From CAZOMR01 sp964580655 (GTDB lineage: Bacteria; RBG-13-61-14; CAZOMR01), in NCBI GenBank assembly GCA_964580655.1, contig CAZOMR010000180.1, positions 1 through 7,055 of the forward strand: a DNA stretch of 7,055 nt, read 5' to 3'. Both the position numbers and the translations under genes were made by a program. Shown one piece after another: positions 1 through 5,530 of this stretch. The first letter of the stretch is position 1; each line of letters starts with the position of its first letter. Below the pieces are notes generated by a model. The model saw only the letters and a list, made by a program, of their open reading frames with translations. It was not told where the DNA came from and made no database searches.

Positions 1-78
1 AAGGGACAAACGATGCAATCTATTCAAGGGGCAACTGCATTATTTGGGTTAAAAATAAAATTATGAACCACAAAGACA

Positions 79-162
79 CCACTGGCTACCGGCTACTGGA
101 TGCTGGCTACTGGCTTGGTGCTTGGTTCTCAAACCTCAAGCCTCAGGTCTCAGGCCTCAAGC
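79..162. repeat. Heptamer-phased intergenic array (12 consecutive 7-bp units)
   Basis: Read in steps of seven from position 79, the sequence divides into twelve consecutive heptamers with no slippage. The first five (79-113) are variants of CTACTGG, the next two (114-127) are CTTGGTG and CTTGGTT, and the last five (128-162) are variants of CTCARGY. Unit identity drifts along the array but the 7-bp period is kept throughout. Seven is not a multiple of three, so the pattern is not explained by coding. Heptanucleotide tandem repeats (STRR elements) are known from cyanobacteria, and similar low-complexity blocks occur in intergenic DNA of other bacteria. Function is unknown; replication slippage, a protein-binding array or a miniature mobile sequence are all possible. 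Confidence 0.75.
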
Positions 163-174
163 CGTTCTAATTTT

Positions 175-191
175 CTGACAGAATATGTCAG
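175..191. promoter_or_regulatory. Perfect dyad CTGACA-N5-TGTCAG, possible operator
   Basis: CTGACA (175-180) and TGTCAG (186-191) are exact inverted complements separated by five bases. The dyad lies 7 bp upstream of an extended -10-like element at 199-207 that faces the small gene at 286, so it covers the region where a -35 box or regulator site would sit. No T-run follows on either strand, which argues against a terminator. It could bind a dimeric regulator or form a short RNA hairpin. A 6-bp dyad can also arise by chance. Confidence 0.3.
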
Positions 192-198
192 TGGGAAG

Positions 199-207
199 TG
201 GTAAAAT
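199..207 (+). promoter_or_regulatory. Candidate extended -10 promoter for the DUF1232 gene
   Basis: TGG followed by TAAAAT at 202-207 fits the extended -10 pattern TGnTATAAT with one mismatch in the hexamer. No good -35 box is at 16-18 bp; the nearest TTGACA-like hexamer, CTGACA at 175-180, is 21 bp away. Extended -10 promoters can work with a poor -35. Transcription would start near 213-215, leaving a leader of about 70 bases that includes the TGCGGGA repeat. The call rests on pattern match only. Confidence 0.28.
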
Positions 208-220
208 AAAGGCAAAAGCC

Positions 221-236
221 TGCGGGATGCGGGATG
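221..236. repeat. Short 7-bp tandem repeat TGCGGGA x2 plus partial unit
   Basis: TGCGGGA occurs at 221-227 and again at 228-234, followed by TG, giving two and a third units. It has the same 7-bp period as the array at 79-162 but a different unit sequence and phase. It lies in the probable leader of the gene at 286, just downstream of a small GGC-AAAA-GCC hairpin (211-220). Confidence 0.55.
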
Positions 237-285
237 AAAAAACTTGACAGGGATTAGTCAGCTTGGTATGGAAAAGGAAGGGAAA

Positions 286-708
286 ATGAATCAATGTAAA
301 AAGTGCGGTCAGCCCCTTGGCTCAAACAAGGATTGCGAGGAATGCCTTCGCTATCTGATTGAGCAGGGCCGGGAAGAAGTCAGCGAGGATGATGCAATAG
401 AAGCCGTCCAGAAATATGAAGATTGGAGAGACCAGAGGGGAAAATCAGCTCCGGAAAAACTTCTTCATCAAGTAGAAATCCTGGTCCGCATGATCAAGGA
501 TTATATCTCCGGGGCTTATCGCGAAATTCCCTGGAAAACAATAGCCGCCGTGGTCTTTGCCATCATCTATGTCATTAACCCATTTGACCTCGTGCCCGAC
601 TTCATCCCCGGTATCGGATGGCTGGATGATGCCGCTATTGTTACCCTGGTAGTCGCCGCTATCAAAGCTGAGTTGGATAAATACCAAAATTGGCTGGAGA
701 AAAAATGA
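286..708 (+). CDS. DUF1232 (YkvA-type) membrane protein with N-terminal CxxC zinc knuckle
   Basis: This encodes 140 residues. I chose the ATG at 286 because a clear Shine-Dalgarno run (AAGGAAGGG, 274-282) precedes it; in-frame TTG 244 and ATG 268 lack one. Residues 4-20 hold C4-x2-C7 and C17-x2-C20, a likely zinc knuckle. A charged, probably helical stretch follows (about 21-80). Residues 81-125 match DUF1232/YkvA: a hydrophobic segment, then the family signature NPFDLVPDFIPGIGWLDD (98-115), which has conserved Asp and Pro residues, then a second hydrophobic helix. DUF1232 proteins are small membrane-associated proteins of unknown biochemical role. The knuckle suggests a cytoplasmic N-terminus that binds metal, protein or nucleic acid; this is inference. 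The gene is flanked by repeat-rich gaps on both sides, so it is probably transcribed alone. The family call is firm; function is unknown. Confidence 0.88.
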   Translation: MNQCKKCGQPLGSNKDCEECLRYLIEQGREEVSEDDAIEAVQKYEDWRDQRGKSAPEKLLHQVEILVRMIKDYISGAYREIPWKTIAAVVFAIIYVINPFDLVPDFIPGIGWLDDAAIVTLVVAAIKAELDKYQNWLEKK

Positions 709-947
709 AAATTCCGAGGGGAGGCAAAAGTTCCTATCTTTCAGATTTTCCGTAATCGAAAAGATCTAGAACTTTAGGAAAAAATCGCCAGGGGAATTTA
801 AAAACAGCTTTAGAATTTACAATAAGTCATAAAGCCTCCAATCTGGGCATATTTGTTAGGATTGGTGTCATTGCTTCATTTAGCGTTTAAGGAAATGTTA
901 GTAAAAGAATCAACAAACAAGAGTGTCTGTTGCCCTTCCAATGAAGG
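709..947. other. AT-rich intergenic stretch, no convincing gene
   Basis: This is the left part of the 335-bp gap between the DUF1232 gene and the operon. It is clearly richer in A and T than the genes. TAGAAT (811-816) and TACAAT (818-823) each match a -10 hexamer at five of six positions, but neither has a credible -35 partner, so I make no promoter call. The operon promoter is expected somewhere in 709-1030. I see no tRNA, riboswitch or sigma-54 signature here. Confidence 0.5.
727..775. other. Imperfect inverted repeat after the DUF1232 gene
   Basis: AAAGTTC (727-733) pairs exactly with GAACTTT (769-775), and further in TCTT (737-740) pairs with AAGA (761-764). A 3/4-base internal loop separates the two stems and a 20-base loop closes the structure. 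It begins 18 bp after the stop codon at 708. No T-run follows on the + strand (the bases after it are AGGAAAAAA), so an intrinsic terminator is unlikely. It may be an mRNA 3'-end stabilising structure or chance. Confidence 0.22.
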
Positions 948-970
948 AGTTCAAAGTTTAAAGTTCAAAG
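948..970. repeat. 7-bp tandem repeat AGTTCAA / AGTTTAA / AGTTCAA
   Basis: Three consecutive heptamers (948-954, 955-961, 962-968) differ at one base in the middle unit and are followed by AG. This is the third heptamer-period block in the window, again intergenic and again with its own unit sequence. It lies about 75 bp upstream of the operon's first start codon. Related AGTTCAA-type runs are common intergenic repeats in some environmental bacterial genomes, from general experience rather than a search. Confidence 0.65.
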
Positions 971-973
971 AAA

Positions 974-1017
974 ATCTGCGTTCATCCTACGGAGCTTGGA
1001 TCTGCGTAATCTGCGGA
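974..1017. repeat. ATCTGCG dispersed repeat element (three copies)
   Basis: ATCTGCG occurs exactly at 974-980, 1000-1006 and 1009-1015. The last two form ATCTGCGTAATCTGCGGA. This resembles a short dispersed intergenic motif, often seen in the ATCTGTGTAATCTGTGG form, in environmental bacterial genomes; that comparison is from memory. It ends about 27 bp before the start of the operon, so it would lie in the leader or over the promoter of the first gene. Function is unknown. Confidence 0.55.
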
Positions 1018-1043
1018 TAAAGTAGGCTTGAGGGGGTTTGTAG

Positions 1044-2378
1044 ATGTCAAGCGAGTCTGTGGAGACAGCGATTATCGGTGCGGGACTGGCAGGTCTTTCC
1101 GCGGCATATCATGTTAAAAACCGGGAATACAGGCTTTTTGAAAAGGAAGCGAGGCCGGGGGGGCTGTGCCGCACCGAGCAAAAGGGAGGTTTTCTCTTTG
1201 ACTACGGCGGACACATTCTCCACTTCAAGGACCGCCACATGCGGGCCTGGGTTAAAAAACTCGTGGGCGCAAATTCTCCAGACCCTTCGGGGCTTCGCGA
1301 ACATTTCCGCCGCGCTAATATATTCTCCAAAGGCGTGCTGACCCACTATCCTTTTCAGGCCAATACCTGCGGGCTTCCTGCATCTGTGATACGGGATTGC
1401 ATTGCAGGGTTCATGGAGGCATTACTGGCCGCTGAAAGAGACCCGGAACAGCCTGATAATTTCAAAGACTGGATTCTTTATAACTTCGGCCCAGGCATTG
1501 CCAGGCACTTCATGCTTCCCTTCAACCGCAAGTTCTGGCGCGTGCCGCTGAAGCAGATCACCACCGAATGGGTAAGCTGGGCCGTGCCCCGGCCCGCTCT
1601 CCGGGAGGTTGTTGACGGCGCGCTGGGAATTCAGGACAAGAATTTCGGATACAATGCCGCGTTCTTATACCCGCACCGGGGCGGTATAGAGGTCCTGGCG
1701 CAAGCACTGGCTCGGAGGGTAAAAGGTCTTGAGTTGAATCAAGAGGTGGTTTCTGTGCACCCTAAAAAAAGGACACTCATGCTCTCAAGCGGGGAGGATG
1801 TCCGGTATAGGAGGTTGATCTCGACCATGCCCTTGAGCGAGCTTTTCCTGCATATTAAATCAGCGCCGCGCCAGTTGAGGGACGCCGCGAGGCGGCTTAG
1901 ATTCCTCTCAGTGCTCTGCGTGAATATGGGAGTGAAGGGAAAAAGGGTCTCGCAGAGCCACTGGATTTATTTCCCGGAAAAAAATTTTGAATTTTACCGG
2001 GCCGGGTTTTATTCCAATCTTGCTGATTCTAAATCTACGCGGCAGTCCCTGGTGCTTGAGATAACGCGAAGACCGGGGACTTTGGAGGGCTCGGAAGATG
2101 AGCTTGCATTGAGGGCGGTAAGGGATTTCGCGAGTGCCGGCTTTTTGAGCCAGGGTCAGGACCTGGAATATCTTGGATGGATGAAGATACCCTTTGCCTA
2201 TGTGATCTATGACAGCTTTCGCGCGAAGTGGGTGCCGAGGCTTCTTGAGTATCTGCGGGATCAGAACATATTTTCCATCGGCCGGTATGGAAGGTGGGAG
2301 TACTCTACAATGGAGGATGCCCTGAAGCAGGGCCGGGATGCGGCCCTGGCCGGGCAGGCTCGCGGAATCAGCCGATGA
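1044..2378 (+). CDS. FAD-dependent amine-oxidase / UDP-galactopyranose-mutase-like flavoprotein
   Basis: This encodes 444 residues. The start is ATG 1044, preceded by GAGGGGG (1030-1036). Residues 9-17 form the Rossmann dinucleotide motif GAGLAG (12-17), followed by an acidic residue near E34 and RPGGLCRT (37-44), the second FAD-contact motif of the amine-oxidase superfamily. FDYGGHILHF (52-61) is the segment shared with UDP-galactopyranose mutases and protoporphyrinogen-oxidase-like proteins. A C-terminal FAD motif lies around 408-434 (SIGRYG, then MEDALKQGRDAA). There is no signal peptide or clear membrane span, so it is probably cytosolic. Automated labels for this family are often protoporphyrinogen oxidase, but no heme genes are nearby. 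The overlap with a glycosyltransferase favours a role in sugar or lipid-linked glycan modification. Substrate and reaction cannot be fixed. It is probably the first operon gene; its stop overlaps the next start by four bases (ATGA). Confidence 0.85.
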   Translation: MSSESVETAIIGAGLAGLSAAYHVKNREYRLFEKEARPGGLCRTEQKGGFLFDYGGHILHFKDRHMRAWVKKLVGANSPDPSGLREHFRRANIFSKGVLTHYPFQANTCGLPASVIRDCIAGFMEALLAAERDPEQPDNFKDWILYNFGPGIARHFMLPFNRKFWRVPLKQITTEWVSWAVPRPALREVVDGALGIQDKNFGYNAAFLYPHRGGIEVLAQALARRVKGLELNQEVVSVHPKKRTLMLSSGEDVRYRRLISTMPLSELFLHIKSAPRQLRDAARRLRFLSVLCVNMGVKGKRVSQSHWIYFPEKNFEFYRAGFYSNLADSKSTRQSLVLEITRRPGTLEGSEDELALRAVRDFASAGFLSQGQDLEYLGWMKIPFAYVIYDSFRAKWVPRLLEYLRDQNIFSIGRYGRWEYSTMEDALKQGRDAALAGQARGISR

Positions 2379-3553
2379 AGGCACGGGTGGTGCACATCAT
2401 TACCAGGCTGGAGTTAGGCGGTGCTCAGCAGAATACCCTGTTCACGGTCTCGCACCTGGATACAAAAAGATTCTCAGCCGCACTCTTATGCGGAGAAGGA
2501 GGGATTCTGAACCATGAGGCCGCGGGACTTGAGGGCGTGGAATTCAAGCTGGTGCCGGGGCTCGTGAGGGAGATTTCGCCGGCAAGCGAGGTTCGCGCAT
2601 TCCGGAGGCTCAGGGCCATGCTGGTAGAGGAGATAAAGAATTGGTCTCCTGTGCCGGTGATCGTGCACACGCACAGCTCCAAGGCAGGGATACTGGGCCG
2701 CTGGGCCGCGTATTCAGCCGGAGTGCCCGTGATAATTCACAGTTTTCACGGATTCGGGTTTAACGACTATCAGCCGTTCTGGACAAAGAGATTTTATATC
2801 GCCGCAGAGTGGCTCACGGCCCGGATCACCACCGTATTCATCTGCGTGAGCCGTGCCAACCTGGAGAGAGCAGTGTCACTCGGGTTCGGGCCGCGTGAAA
2901 AGTTTCTCCTGATTCGGAGCGGGATTGACATCAGGGCATTTGAAAGAAGACCGATTGATGTAAGGGCCAGGCGCAGGGAGCTTGGCGTGGGTGAATCAGG
3001 GCCACTCGTGGTCATGGTGTCCAATTTCAAGCCGCAGAAGAACCCCCTGGATTTTGCCCGGGCCGCTTCAGTTGTTCTGAAGGATGTGCCGGATGCATGG
3101 TTTGTGGTTGCAGGGGACGGGGTCTTGCGGAATGAGCTGGAAGCCTTGATCCACCAGCAGGGAATCAAGGACCGGTTCCGCCTTTTAGGCTGGCGCAGGG
3201 ACATCCGTGAAATCCTCTGGGCCGCAGACCTCTTTGTGCTCACATCGCTATGGGAGGGCTTGCCCAGGGTATATCCCGAGGCCATGGCCGCCGGCCTTGC
3301 GATTGTCGGGACAAAAGTTGACGGAGCCCCGGAGGCCGTGGTGAACGGGGAAAACGGATACCTGGTCGAGCCGGGGGATGTTAAAGGACTGGCTCAAAGG
3401 ATTATTGAAATCCTCACGGATGAAAAACTCAGGAAAAGGATGGGCGAGAAGGGGCGTGCGCTTGTGAATGAGTTTGATATTAATCTGATGCTGAGCAAGC
3501 AGGAAGAATTATATGAAAATCTGCTCGCCCGGAAAGCAGAAACAGGGGCTTGA
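2375..3553 (+). CDS. GT4-family glycosyltransferase (GT-B fold)
   Basis: This encodes 392 residues from ATG 2375, which overlaps the previous stop as ATGA. The frame extends upstream to 2294, but that part has no conserved content and would lie inside the flavoprotein gene. Residues 4-20 show the N-terminal beta strand and Gly-rich acceptor loop (LELGGAQQ, 13-20) typical of GT4. HTHSSKAGILGRWAA (98-112) and HSFHGFGF (122-129) are characteristic of the N-terminal Rossmann domain. The C-terminal donor domain begins near 208, with the SNFKPQKNP loop (216-224) supplying basic phosphate-contact residues, GDG (247-249), and the EX7E motif E294/E302 in EGLPRVYPE. The fold implies transfer from an NDP-sugar to a lipid-linked or polysaccharide acceptor at the cytoplasmic membrane face. 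No transmembrane segment is evident. Donor and acceptor are unknown; O-antigen, exopolysaccharide and protein glycosylation are all possible. Confidence 0.92.
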   Translation: MKARVVHIITRLELGGAQQNTLFTVSHLDTKRFSAALLCGEGGILNHEAAGLEGVEFKLVPGLVREISPASEVRAFRRLRAMLVEEIKNWSPVPVIVHTHSSKAGILGRWAAYSAGVPVIIHSFHGFGFNDYQPFWTKRFYIAAEWLTARITTVFICVSRANLERAVSLGFGPREKFLLIRSGIDIRAFERRPIDVRARRRELGVGESGPLVVMVSNFKPQKNPLDFARAASVVLKDVPDAWFVVAGDGVLRNELEALIHQQGIKDRFRLLGWRRDIREILWAADLFVLTSLWEGLPRVYPEAMAAGLAIVGTKVDGAPEAVVNGENGYLVEPGDVKGLAQRIIEILTDEKLRKRMGEKGRALVNEFDINLMLSKQEELYENLLARKAETGA

Positions 3554-4329
3554 TGGTTCCGGAATCCTTGCTCGCGGTATTCGCCTTACTGGTCGGATTG
3601 GCAGTAGGGAGCTTTTTGAATGTAATAATCCACCGTTTGCCTCGGGGAGAGTCCATCATACGGCCTCGATCACGATGTCCGCACTGCTTGAGCAGGATCG
3701 CATGGTATGACAACATCCCGCTTTTGAGCTTTGTGCTTTTGAGGGGCAGGTGCCGAGTTTGCGGTGAGCCTATCTCATGGCGGTATCCGGTGGTGGAGAT
3801 TCTTTCAGGCTTGCTCGCACTAAGCATGGTATTGAAATTCGGGTTCCGGCCTGAAAGCCTGATCTATTATGCCTTTGCGGCCTCGCTTTTGGCCGCGAGT
3901 GTGATAGACTTATATCATAAGATTATCCCGGACCAGATCAGCCTGGGAGGAATAGTGATAGGGGTATTGATCGCACTGATCCCGGAGGTTGGGGTCCGGT
4001 TCCGGGAATCTCTCTTGGGAGCAGGAGCCGGATTCTTGAGTCTGTTCATTGTGATTGAGGGATACTATCTCATCACCAGGCGAGAAGGCATGGGCCTTGG
4101 CGATGCCAAAATTCTTGGTATGATCGGCGCATTCATGGGATGGCGCGCTCTGCCAGGGGTGGTTCTCATAGGATCGCTCACGGGCGTGCTTATCGGCGCT
4201 TACATGATTTTTATCCGCCACAAAGGAAGGTTTTACAGGATTCCCTTTGGGCCTTTCCTCTCGGCAGGCACAGTGGCATGGCTATTCTTGGGAGACATGA
4301 TCCAGGGGCAAATCAGGTTCTTGGTCTGA
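3553..4329 (+). CDS. pilD: Type IV prepilin peptidase / N-methyltransferase (PilD/GspO family, A24)
   Basis: This encodes 258 residues. ATG 3553 shares one base with the previous TGA (TGATG), with AGGGG upstream (3543-3547); TTG 3550 is an alternative one codon earlier. The order fits bifunctional PilD: an N-terminal membrane segment with GSFLNVIIHRLPRGES (19-34), then a cytoplasmic loop with two CxxC pairs (C42/C45, C67/C70) that normally bind zinc, and PISWRYPVVE (73-82). The A24 protease aspartates are D119 in IDLYHKIIPD (118-127) and D184 in GMGLGDAK (179-186). Several further hydrophobic spans complete the polytopic protein. The family cleaves the leader of type IV pilins and type II secretion pseudopilins and N-methylates the new N-terminus. 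All key residues are present and length is normal. No pilin or secretion gene lies in the window, so pilus or secretion use is open. The symbol names the family; gspO would be equally valid. Confidence 0.93.
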   Translation: MVPESLLAVFALLVGLAVGSFLNVIIHRLPRGESIIRPRSRCPHCLSRIAWYDNIPLLSFVLLRGRCRVCGEPISWRYPVVEILSGLLALSMVLKFGFRPESLIYYAFAASLLAASVIDLYHKIIPDQISLGGIVIGVLIALIPEVGVRFRESLLGAGAGFLSLFIVIEGYYLITRREGMGLGDAKILGMIGAFMGWRALPGVVLIGSLTGVLIGAYMIFIRHKGRFYRIPFGPFLSAGTVAWLFLGDMIQGQIRFLV

Positions 4330-4345
4330 GGAAGGTGAGTCAACC

Positions 4346-5524
4346 GTGACGGCGAGAAGATTTCAAGGTCTGGTCTGGGAGATCGTGGTCAGCCTCGCAG
4401 TGCTGATGATCTCTGCGCTGGTGCTTATCGGCGCAGTGGTTCTTCTGATGCGCCAGTATCAGGGGGAATATCAGACCTTTACGCCGTTTATACTGATGCT
4501 TTATATCCTGCTTTTCGCTATCGTGATCAGTGTGTTCGGCTACCTTGTTCTGAATCAGGTGGTGCTTAAGCCACTGAGGGTATTGGTCAAGGCTACTGAG
4601 CGGGTAGCTGAGGGGGACCTGGACTTTCGCGTTGACCTTTCCGAGGGCAAGTCCGAAGGATCTGGAGGGTCCGAAAGGTCTGGACGCGCGGTAACAGAGA
4701 ACGAGATCACCCACCTTGCCGAGGCGTTTAACCGTATGACCGAGCGGCTTAAACAGGATCAGATCGCCTTGCATGGGCATGTAAAAAACCTGGAGCAAGT
4801 GAACCAGGAGCTTGAGCGCACGCAGAACCAGTTAATCTTCTCAGAAAAGCTGGCCTCAATCGGACATCTCGCCGCAGGTGTGGCACACGAGATCGGAAAC
4901 CCATTAAGCGCTATCCGGGGTTATCTGGAGATACTGGAGCGGAAGCCGGAATTAAAACCAGAAGAACTGGATATGCTGAGAAGGGTCAAGGATGAAGTGG
5001 AACGGATTAACCGCATAATTAGAGACCTGCTGGATTACAGCCGGCCCCAGGGAGAAATGAAGGAGCAGGTGAATCTGAACGAGGCGATAGAGGAAGCACT
5101 GCGCCTGATGGAGACTCAAAAAGGCTTTAAAGGCATTGAACTTGAACTGGATCTCGCGGAGGAATTGACAGCCCTGCAGGGAGATAAGAATCAAATCAAA
5201 CAGCTCCTGATCAACCTGATTCTCAATGCCCTGGACGCTCTTTCGGGAAAAGGCTATTTGAAGTTTGGCACCCGGCTTTTAGAGGCCGCTGATGGCTCCG
5301 CGGAAATTGAACTGCGAGTGAGCGATACCGGGATTGGAATAGCAAGGGAGAATCAGCGCAAGATTTTTGATCCATTCTTTACCACCAAAGAACCCGGCAA
5401 GGGATCAGGCCTCGGATTGAGCATATGTCAGAAGATAGTAGACTCCATGTCCGGTCTCATCGAGGTTGAAAGCGAGCCCGGAGCAGGAACGACATTTATT
5501 GTCCGGTTTCCACAAGGAGGATAA
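4346..5524 (+). CDS. Membrane sensor histidine kinase with HAMP domain (NtrB/ZraS/AtoS-like)
   Basis: This encodes 392 residues from GTG 4346, with GGAAGGTGAG (4330-4339) as ribosome site, 16 bp after the peptidase stop. Two membrane segments (about 13-35 and 47-70) are separated by only about 11 residues, so there is essentially no periplasmic sensor. A HAMP domain follows (about 71-137), interrupted by a Ser/Gly/Glu-rich insert at 99-117 built from repeats. A short coiled linker (about 140-165) leads to the HisKA helix with phosphoacceptor H181 in GVAHEIGNPLSAI (178-190). The ATPase part has the N box (N290, N294), G1 DTGIGI (327-332), F box FDPFFTTK (341-348) and G2 GKGSGLGLSI (351-360). 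All catalytic motifs are intact. It should autophosphorylate at H181 and pass phosphate to D55 of the regulator encoded 6 bp downstream. Stimulus is unknown and is probably sensed in or near the membrane. PilS is a functional analogue by neighbourhood only. Confidence 0.93.
   Translation: MTARRFQGLVWEIVVSLAVLMISALVLIGAVVLLMRQYQGEYQTFTPFILMLYILLFAIVISVFGYLVLNQVVLKPLRVLVKATERVAEGDLDFRVDLSEGKSEGSGGSERSGRAVTENEITHLAEAFNRMTERLKQDQIALHGHVKNLEQVNQELERTQNQLIFSEKLASIGHLAAGVAHEIGNPLSAIRGYLEILERKPELKPEELDMLRRVKDEVERINRIIRDLLDYSRPQGEMKEQVNLNEAIEEALRLMETQKGFKGIELELDLAEELTALQGDKNQIKQLLINLILNALDALSGKGYLKFGTRLLEAADGSAEIELRVSDTGIGIARENQRKIFDPFFTTKEPGKGSGLGLSICQKIVDSMSGLIEVESEPGAGTTFIVRFPQGG
4640..4687 (+). 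repeat. In-frame repeat expansion inside the kinase HAMP domain
   Basis: A partial unit TCCGAGGGCAAG (4640-4651) is followed by two 18-bp units (4652-4669 and 4670-4687) that match at 14 of 18 positions. Because 18 is a multiple of three, they encode SEGK, SEGSGG and SERSGR (residues 99-114) in frame. The insert lies between the two HAMP helices, where the usual connector is much shorter. It looks like a tandem duplication that stayed in frame and then diverged. Confidence 0.6.
5514..5520 (+). promoter_or_regulatory. Strong Shine-Dalgarno AAGGAGG deciding the TTG start at 5531
   Basis: AAGGAGG overlaps the last codons of the kinase gene and sits 10 bases before TTG 5531. No ATG or GTG in that frame precedes the conserved receiver start, so TTG is the only reasonable initiator. 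The spacing is slightly long. Placement inside the upstream gene suggests translational coupling of kinase and regulator. Confidence 0.6.
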
Positions 5525-5530
5525 GCAGGT

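Noticed and set aside
1..66. Tail of an upstream gene ending at TGA 64-66, or alternatively in the third frame ending at TAA 168-170
   Set aside because: Both frames are open from the window edge. The first ends just where the repeat DNA begins, which is suggestive, but 21 codons with no recognisable motif cannot be assigned.
79..162. CRISPR array
   Set aside because: Repeat units are 7 bp with no spacers, and no cas gene is present.
244..272. Perfect TTGACA at 244-249 with TATGGA 17 bp downstream as a promoter
   Set aside because: The -10 is poor and transcription would start at about 279, leaving some seven bases before ATG 286 and cutting off most of the ribosome site.
445..687. Minus-strand open frame opposite the DUF1232 gene
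   Set aside because: It is a shadow of a well-supported gene, with no family motif and no ribosome site.
705..755. 16-codon ORF overlapping the DUF1232 stop (ATGA)
   Set aside because: Too short and featureless; it runs into the inverted repeat at 727-775.
1908..2384. Minus-strand 158-codon frame opposite the flavoprotein C-terminus
   Set aside because: The + strand has the conserved C-terminal FAD motif; the antisense product has no recognisable domain.
3910..4221. Minus-strand open frame opposite the prepilin peptidase
   Set aside because: The + strand protein has both catalytic aspartate motifs; the antisense product resembles nothing.
4340..4798. Minus-strand 152-codon frame opposite the kinase N-terminus
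   Set aside because: The + strand frame carries continuous membrane and HAMP features; the antisense frame is a by-product of codon usage.
5266..5281. TGGCAC-N5-TTTT as a sigma-54 promoter
   Set aside because: It lacks the essential GC at -12 and lies inside the kinase ATPase domain.
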